From positions 1 through 18,800 of the forward strand of contig CAAGAC010000113.1 of NCBI GenBank assembly GCA_900767695.1: DNA of 18,800 bases. The letters run 5' to 3'. The number at the start of each line of letters is the position of its first letter. Position 1 is the stretch's first letter. Below are positions 14,623-18,800 of this stretch, piece after piece. The notes beneath the pieces were generated by a model. The model was given only the letters and a program-made list of their open reading frames with translations, did no database searches and was not told the DNA's origin. This stretch comes from an uncultured Succinivibrio sp. GTDB lineage: Bacteria; Pseudomonadota; Gammaproteobacteria; Enterobacterales; Succinivibrionaceae. Position numbers and translations under genes: made by a program.

Positions 14623-14699
14623 AGCCAAGAAAGGCGCCGGATGCTCGCGCCTTGCGAGCGCCGCAAGCTGAAGCGTAGGACGCGTCCTGCCAGGGCATT

Positions 14700-14708
14700 T
14701 GCTAGGAT
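14700..14708 (+). promoter_or_regulatory. Extended -10 element TGCTAGGAT, first copy
   Basis: TG-C-TAGGAT fits an extended -10 box and lies 62 bases before the start of the 83-residue gene. The same element, preceded by TCCTGCC and eight bases, recurs before the Nudix gene with nearly the same spacing. No good -35 box is present. Confidence 0.35.
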
Positions 14709-14770
14709 CGATGCGACTGCGATGCGGCGACCGCGCAGGCTTCAGGAAGGCAGCGCTCAAGGAGCTTCAT

Positions 14771-15022
14771 ATGGAAAAGCAGGATTCGTCAAACAAGGAC
14801 TTCAAGGTTTTCACGCTGCGCCGCAGCAGCGATGACCCTGCTCACGCGAATCGGAGTGGCGCTGGCGACATGGCGCTCACGAGCAATGATGCCTCGGACG
14901 CGATGCAAATGAAGGAGTGGCGCTATCGCGAGCTTGAGATCTCCGAGAGCGATATCAGGGCCGGAAGGACCAGGGATGCAGGAGAGGCGCTGTCTGCCAT
15001 CAGGGAAAAGCACGGCCTGTAG
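14771..15022 (+). CDS. Small protein of unknown function, antitoxin-like C terminus
   Basis: This 83-residue soluble protein has no assigned family. The start at ATG 14771 is supported by AAGGAG at 14759-14764. Its first residues, MEKQDSSNKDFKVF, match the N terminus of the Nudix protein encoded 214 bases downstream (MEGQDSSGNTLKVV). The C terminus, SDIRAGRTRDAGEALSAIREKHGL in two adjoining pieces (SDIRAGRTRDAGEA, then LSAIREKHGL), resembles the tails of RelB/Phd-type antitoxins, but no toxin gene adjoins it and the resemblance is weak. It is divergent from the membrane-tailed gene. It could be an antitoxin-like regulator, a remnant, or a chimaera made when a 5' segment was duplicated. Confidence 0.65.
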   Translation: MEKQDSSNKDFKVFTLRRSSDDPAHANRSGAGDMALTSNDASDAMQMKEWRYRELEISESDIRAGRTRDAGEALSAIREKHGL

Positions 15023-15165
15023 GCAGGAGCGCATCGCGCGCATGTCGAGGATCTGAGACTGCCAGCCTCTTCAAGGCTTCGTCAAAGATCCGCATCTTTT
15101 GAAGTCGCGCATGGCAATGGAGCCCTGCCTTCTTCCAAGTTCCGGCTGCATCCTGCCGCATCCTC

Positions 15166-15174
15166 TGCTAGGAT
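15166..15174 (+). promoter_or_regulatory. Extended -10 element TGCTAGGAT, second copy
   Basis: This element has the same nine bases as at 14700-14708, again followed by CG and preceded by TCCTGCC-N8. It lies 61 bases before the Nudix start. The recurrence with almost equal spacing supports a real promoter or control element, though no -35 box is clear. Confidence 0.4.
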
Positions 15175-15235
15175 CGGCGTGCCGCATGGCAGGGCGCCCT
15201 GCGCTCATCAGGCAGGAAGATCCAGGAGGCTTCAG

Positions 15236-15679
15236 ATGGAAGGGCAGGATTCGTCAGGCAATACCCTCAAGGTAGTCAAGGTCGCGGCGGCGGCAATCGT
15301 GAGCCACGGGCGCTTCCTCGCCGCGCGCAGGCCCCTTGGCAAGCGCTTCGCGCTCAAGTGGGAGTTCCCCGGCGGCAAGCTCGAGCCGGGCGAGACCTTC
15401 GAGCAGGCCTGCGTGCGGGAGATCAGGGAGGAGCTCTGCTGCGACATCGTTCCCGTGCAGGAGATTGAATCTGTCGAGCACGACTACGAGGCCTTCCACC
15501 TTTCAATGAGGCTCTTCAAGTGCACGCTCAAGGAGGGGAGCCTCCCCATGCTCGTCGAGGGCGAGCACACCGGCCTCATCTGGGCCGACGCCGGCGACGC
15601 GATGCGCCTAGACTGGGTCCCCGCCGATCGCGCCCACATTCCTGCAGTCCTCAAGGAGCTCGGTCTCTCTAAGGCCTGA
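15236..15679 (+). CDS. MutT-like Nudix hydrolase
   Basis: This 147-residue protein is a Nudix pyrophosphohydrolase of the MutT/8-oxo-dGTP diphosphatase type. The Nudix box runs from GGKLEPGE through FEQACVREIREEL, giving the G-x5-E-x7-REU-x-EE pattern with the metal-binding glutamates; the last G-U pair is replaced by two cysteines (EELCC). Upstream, ARRPLGKRFALKWEFPGGK is typical of MutT, and WVPADR near the end is a common late motif. It should clean the nucleotide pool of oxidised dGTP, though the exact substrate is not fixed by the motif. AGGAGG at 15224-15229 supports ATG 15236; an upstream in-frame start at 15179 has no ribosome site. A weak hairpin with a T-run follows at 15698-15717. 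Confidence 0.87.
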   Translation: MEGQDSSGNTLKVVKVAAAAIVSHGRFLAARRPLGKRFALKWEFPGGKLEPGETFEQACVREIREELCCDIVPVQEIESVEHDYEAFHLSMRLFKCTLKEGSLPMLVEGEHTGLIWADAGDAMRLDWVPADRAHIPAVLKELGLSKA

Positions 15680-15697
15680 CGCGCAATCTCCAGCGCT

Positions 15698-15717
15698 TGC
15701 GCAGGCGCATCTTTTTG
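15698..15717 (+). terminator. Weak candidate terminator after the Nudix gene
   Basis: TGCG (15698-15701) can pair with CGCA (15706-15709) over a four-base loop, followed by TCTTTTT. The stem is short, so this is tentative, but it lies about 20 bases after the Nudix stop, where termination is expected. Confidence 0.35.
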
Positions 15718-15996
15718 GCAACTGCTTTCGCATGCGGCGCATGTCTCGAAACGATGCGCCCCTCACAGCGCCAGTGCTTTCCCCAATCTAGAATATCCAG
15801 CAGGTAGGAACCGCAATTCCTGCGCCAAACCGCCTTCGCCACGCGCAATGTACATGAAATAGAAAAAGAAAAATTCCAGATGCCACGCATGAAACGGTTG
15901 CGTTCAAAGTCGCGGCAGGTTGGAGCGAGTGAATCATTCAAGTAGAACGGACAGCCAGGGCGCCCGGCCCTGTCTGTCCCACGGGAGTCTTAGAGC
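15718..15996 (+). other. Leader region of the first chemoreceptor gene, with a long hairpin
   Basis: I find no gene in this interval; a minus-strand frame here has no family resemblance. A 13-bp stem with one mismatch is formed by GGACAG-C-CAGGGC (15949-15961) and GCCCTG-T-CTGTCC (15967-15979) around GCCCG. It ends 17 bases before the chemoreceptor ATG, close to the GGGAG ribosome site (15983-15987), so it could affect translation. TAGAAT at 15789-15794 is a possible -10 box with no -35 partner. I see no convincing sigma-28 promoter. Confidence 0.5.
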
Positions 15997-17655
15997 ATGT
16001 TCTCCTTTGGAAAGAACCTGACCACCAAGGCCAAGCTCATCACGAGCTTTGGCTTCATCCTGCTTCTGATGATCGTCATCGGCATAGTAGCGCTGCGCAT
16101 GAACGCTGTCTCCTCGCGATCGTCCTCCTCGGTCGAGAAGATCCTAGGGCAGTCCAACGCCGCGGTCATGGACGCGCAGATCTCGCTCCAGGAGCTCAAC
16201 CTCGCCATCGTGCAGTTCATGAGCCCGTCTGCAGATCACAGCGACATGGAGAAGGTCGCCGACAATACCGCCGCCGAGTTCAAGAAGGCCGTGGAGCAGG
16301 CATCCAAGCTTGACGAGAAGATGATAGGCGACGTTGAGGCCTCCTCCCAGTACAGCGCCAATGTCACCGACTTCAAGAACGCAATGTCCGCAGCTGCTGA
16401 CGCCTATCTCTCAAAGGTCGATCCGATCATCCGCTCGGACGACTACTACACGGCGCTCGACACCTACCTCAACCAGGTGATGCCCTCGGTGAACCAGTCC
16501 TTCCTCGCCTTCAAGAAGATCGCCGACGAGCAGACCAATGTCTGCGTCGCCATGACCAAGAAGGCCTCCGATCCCAAGTCGGTGTACGCCATCGTCGCGG
16601 CTATAGTGTTCTCGCTCATAGTTGGCGTGTTCGTGACCTACGGGATCACCAAGTTCATCACCGTGCGCCTGGCCTCGCTCTCCTACCGCATGAACTCGAT
16701 TGCCGAGGGCGACTTCACTACCGAGATCCACGTCCACGGCAACGATGAGTTCGCCCGCGCGGCCAAGGCGCTCCTGAAGACCCGCGACGCGCTTAATAAC
16801 TCGCTCTCGATGGTGCTCACAACCGCAGACGCCATCACCTCGACCCTCTCAGGGGTGAGGGAGAGCGCCGCGAAGATCATCGCCTCCTCGGATGACTGCG
16901 AGAGCCATGCCGTGACCGTCTCGGCGGCCTCGGAGGAGATGAGGTCCACCACCTCCGACATCGCCAAGAACTGCGAGTCCGCCTCCAAGAGCGCCGAGGA
17001 CACCAAGGGCATCGTCGACAGCGGCGTGGCCCAGGTGCGCGGCACCATCGAGGACATCCAGTCCCAGGTCGAGAAGACGAGGAAGGACGCAAGGCTCGTG
17101 GCCGCCCTTCAGGAGCAGTGCCAGAAGATCAGCTCCATCGTCCAGACCATCGACGACATCGCCAACCAGACCAACCTGCTTGCGCTCAACGCGGCCATCG
17201 AGGCCGCCCGCGCCGGCGAGGCCGGCAAGGGCTTCGCCGTGGTCGCCGACGAGGTGCGCTCGCTTGCCTCGCGCTCCTCGAAGTCCACCCAGGAGATCAC
17301 CAAGATGGTCGAGATAGTCCAGAAGGACTCCTCGGACGCCAACGCCTCGATGGAGGAGAGCTCAAAGAGCATGGACGCCCTGGCCTCCAAGACCCGCGAG
17401 ATAGAGGATGCCTTGAAGACCATCACCCAGTCAGTGGACGGCGTGCACGGGCAGATAGCCCAGATAGCGACCGCCGCCGAGCAGCAGACCACGGCGTCTT
17501 CCGAGATCTCGACCAACATGGCCGGGGTCACCGATCTGACGAAGCAGTCCTCAAGCGACATCAAGTCGGTGGACGAGCAGCTGGAGTCCCTCTCCTCGGA
17601 GGTCGACGAGCTGCGCGGCGCCCTCTCGCGCTTCAAGCTGCGCGCGCAGGCCTGA
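15997..17655 (+). CDS. Methyl-accepting chemotaxis protein, complete
   Basis: This 552-residue inner-membrane chemoreceptor has TM1 at about residues 14-34 and a periplasmic helical sensor of about 160 residues. TM2 (VYAIVAAIVFSLIVGVFVTYG) lies at about 196-216, followed by a HAMP domain to about 270 and a long signalling coiled coil. The CheA/CheW-binding tip is intact: ANQTNLLALNAAIEAARAGE then AGKGFAVVADEVRSL, about residues 389-425. The C terminus RFKLRAQA lacks the NWETF-type CheR/CheB tether. The sensor looks like a four-helix bundle with no PAS or Cache domain; its ligand is unknown. GGGAG lies nine bases before the ATG. The next gene is a paralogue, and a terminator at 17682-17702 separates them. 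Confidence 0.92.
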   Translation: MFSFGKNLTTKAKLITSFGFILLLMIVIGIVALRMNAVSSRSSSSVEKILGQSNAAVMDAQISLQELNLAIVQFMSPSADHSDMEKVADNTAAEFKKAVEQASKLDEKMIGDVEASSQYSANVTDFKNAMSAAADAYLSKVDPIIRSDDYYTALDTYLNQVMPSVNQSFLAFKKIADEQTNVCVAMTKKASDPKSVYAIVAAIVFSLIVGVFVTYGITKFITVRLASLSYRMNSIAEGDFTTEIHVHGNDEFARAAKALLKTRDALNNSLSMVLTTADAITSTLSGVRESAAKIIASSDDCESHAVTVSAASEEMRSTTSDIAKNCESASKSAEDTKGIVDSGVAQVRGTIEDIQSQVEKTRKDARLVAALQEQCQKISSIVQTIDDIANQTNLLALNAAIEAARAGEAGKGFAVVADEVRSLASRSSKSTQEITKMVEIVQKDSSDANASMEESSKSMDALASKTREIEDALKTITQSVDGVHGQIAQIATAAEQQTTASSEISTNMAGVTDLTKQSSSDIKSVDEQLESLSSEVDELRGALSRFKLRAQA

Positions 17656-17681
17656 GACAGTACCTTCACTCATGCAGAAAG

Positions 17682-17702
17682 CGGGCGGCCAATGGCCGCC
17701 CG
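17682..17702 (+). terminator. Intrinsic terminator after the first chemoreceptor gene
   Basis: CGGGCGGCC (17682-17690) and GGCCGCCCG (17694-17702) form a perfect nine-bp stem with a three-base loop. It is followed by TTCCTTCCT, a modest pyrimidine run. It lies 26 bases after the stop. Confidence 0.75.
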
Positions 17703-17820
17703 TTCCTTCCTCAGGCAATCCCTCCCTCGCAAAAAGCGCCTAAAGCCCATGAAAATGGGCGCCGCGCTTCATTCCTGACGCTCAGGCTGTGAGCGCTGTC
17801 CAATTGCTTGAACAATTGTA

Positions 17821-17849
17821 TTAAGCGCAGCGTTCCTGAAACATATAAT
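17821..17849 (+). promoter_or_regulatory. Candidate promoter of the second chemoreceptor gene
   Basis: A perfect TATAAT (17844-17849) has TTAAGC (17821-17826) 17 bases upstream as a weak -35. Transcription would start near 17856. Two CAATTG palindromes (17801-17806 and 17813-17818) lie just upstream. A leader hairpin, GCAGGCG (17865-17871) with CGCCTGC (17876-17882), follows. Confidence 0.55.
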
Positions 17850-17921
17850 CACCATGCAAGAGCCGCAGGCGGACACGCCTGCTCTCACTAGCACAACGAT
17901 TGCATACACAAAGGTGCGCAA

Positions 17922-18800
17922 ATGGGCTTTTCCTCAGGCTTGAAAACAAGGGGCAGGCTGTTCCTCGGCTTTGGCATCGTGCTCGCGCTGATGCTCGCAG
18001 TCGGGATCATGGCTTTCCGCATGAACGGCATCTCGTCTGATGCCTCCTACAACGTCAGCCGCGTGCTCCAGAAGTCCTACGGCAGGGTCTCCAACACGCA
18101 GCGCGCGCTCGAGGAGGCCAACCGCGAGGTCATCGAGCTGTGCAACCCCGGCGCGGGCGGGCAGGACGTCGCGGAAAAGGCATCCAGCGTTGCCGGCGCG
18201 TTTGCCGAGATCGGGCGCGTCTCGGCGGTGATGAACGAGAAGGCCATAGGCGACATGGAGTCCGGGCCCAAGTACCGCCAGGACATCCTTTCGCTCAAGG
18301 CTGCGGTGGCGGCGATGAACGATACCTACATGCAGAAGGTCGATCCGCTGCTTCGGGCAGGCAAGCGCGACGAGGCGCTTGCTGCCTACCTCACCGAGGT
18401 CTTTCCGCAGGTGACCGGATCGCTTGGCTGCTTCAAGGCGCTCGTTGACGAGCAGATCGCGCTCTCAATCCGGATCTCGAAGGACGCATCCGATCCAAAG
18501 TACGCGAGGATCATCGCCTTCATCGTGCTCCTCTCGCTCGTCATCGGCGCGGCTGTCTCCTTCATCCTCACCTCGCAGATCACGTCCCGTCTCTCAAGCC
18601 TCATCTCCAAGATGCGCAGGATTGCGCAGGGCGACTTCACCACGCGCATCGTGGTGCGCGGGCATGACGAGTTCTCCGAGGCGGCCAAGGCGCTTCTGGA
18701 CACCAAGGAGGCTCTGGCCAAGGCCATCGCGCTTGTGCTCGGGCGCGCTGGCGACATTGCCGACTCGCTCAAGGCGGTCGACGACGCGGCAAGCGGGATC
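17922..18800 (+). CDS. Methyl-accepting chemotaxis protein, partial at window end
   Basis: The first 293 codons are in the window and the frame is still open at the edge. The protein starts MGFSSGLKTRGRLFLGFGI, with TM1 at about residues 12-33, a periplasmic sensor, TM2 (IIAFIVLLSLVIGAAVSFIL) near residue 200, then a HAMP domain with GDFTTRIVVRGHDEF. It aligns along its length with the upstream receptor, sharing RMN after TM1, the M-E/A-K-x-IGD segment, KVDP and KDASDPK-like stretches and GDFTT. The pair is therefore a tandem duplication that has diverged most in the sensor domain. AAGGTG gives a weak ribosome site. The signalling tip lies beyond the window. It has its own candidate promoter. 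Confidence 0.9.
   Translation, partial: MGFSSGLKTRGRLFLGFGIVLALMLAVGIMAFRMNGISSDASYNVSRVLQKSYGRVSNTQRALEEANREVIELCNPGAGGQDVAEKASSVAGAFAEIGRVSAVMNEKAIGDMESGPKYRQDILSLKAAVAAMNDTYMQKVDPLLRAGKRDEALAAYLTEVFPQVTGSLGCFKALVDEQIALSIRISKDASDPKYARIIAFIVLLSLVIGAAVSFILTSQITSRLSSLISKMRRIAQGDFTTRIVVRGHDEFSEAAKALLDTKEALAKAIALVLGRAGDIADSLKAVDDAASGI

Noticed and set aside
15715..15737. Possible sigma-54 promoter (TGGCAA followed by TTCGC)
   Set aside because: The -12 half does not match TTGC with the right spacing.
15904..15931. Possible sigma-28 promoter before the first chemoreceptor (TCAAAGTC-N11-GAGCGAGT)
   Set aside because: The -10 half departs too far from GCCGATAA to support a call.
15669..15941. Minus-strand frame after the Nudix gene
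   Set aside because: Its composition is unlike the real genes (rich in Arg, Trp and Cys), it has no ribosome site, and it overlaps the Nudix 3' end.
1..18800. CRISPR array, insertion sequence, phage genes or attachment sites
   Set aside because: No regularly spaced direct repeats, transposase, integrase or terminal repeats were seen.

Overview
The window looks like the chromosome of a GC-rich, Gram-negative, probably anaerobic proteobacterium. The evidence is a periplasm-spanning exporter (HlyD-type fusion protein plus ABC-2 permeases), a TRAP transporter with a secreted binding protein, two transmembrane chemoreceptors, a CRP-like binding site, and a NifU-like/GGGtGRT gene pair that I associate mainly with anaerobes. 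Gammaproteobacteria (for example a Succinivibrionaceae-like gut or rumen organism) fits best, but this is inference. There is no rRNA, tRNA, CRISPR array, transposase or phage gene.

Layout. (1) 1-1965, plus strand: a GC-rich leader full of hairpins, a NifU-like scaffold gene, a GGGtGRT gene, and a strong intrinsic terminator. (2) 2107-7082, plus strand: a four-gene YbhGFSR-like exporter operon (membrane fusion protein, double-ATPase ABC protein, two ABC-2 permeases) with overlapping or nearly touching genes. It ends at a hairpin shared with the converging operon. (3) 11869-7173, minus strand: TAXI-type TRAP binding protein, fused 4TM/12TM TRAP permease, YhcH/NanQ-family protein and a cytoplasmic sialidase-like Asp-box protein. 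This reads as an uptake-and-catabolism operon for sialic acid or a related acidic sugar. Its AT-rich upstream region holds a CRP-like site and four exact copies of a heptamer, ATGAGCG, arranged as inverted pairs around a candidate promoter. (4) 14622-12733, minus strand: a small membrane-tailed protein of unknown function and an Eco57I/PstI-type adenine-N6 DNA methyltransferase with no visible restriction enzyme, followed by about 480 bp without a convincing gene. (5) 14771-15679, plus strand: a small unknown protein and a MutT-like Nudix hydrolase. They share a promoter-like element, a leader layout and the first codons, as if one 5' end was copied from the other. (6) 15997-18800, plus strand: two paralogous chemoreceptors in tandem, the second cut by the window edge.

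The best candidates for undescribed biology are the TAXI-TRAP/YhcH/sialidase-like operon with its heptamer operator array (3), the NifU-like/GGGtGRT pair (1), and the duplicated 5' module in (5).
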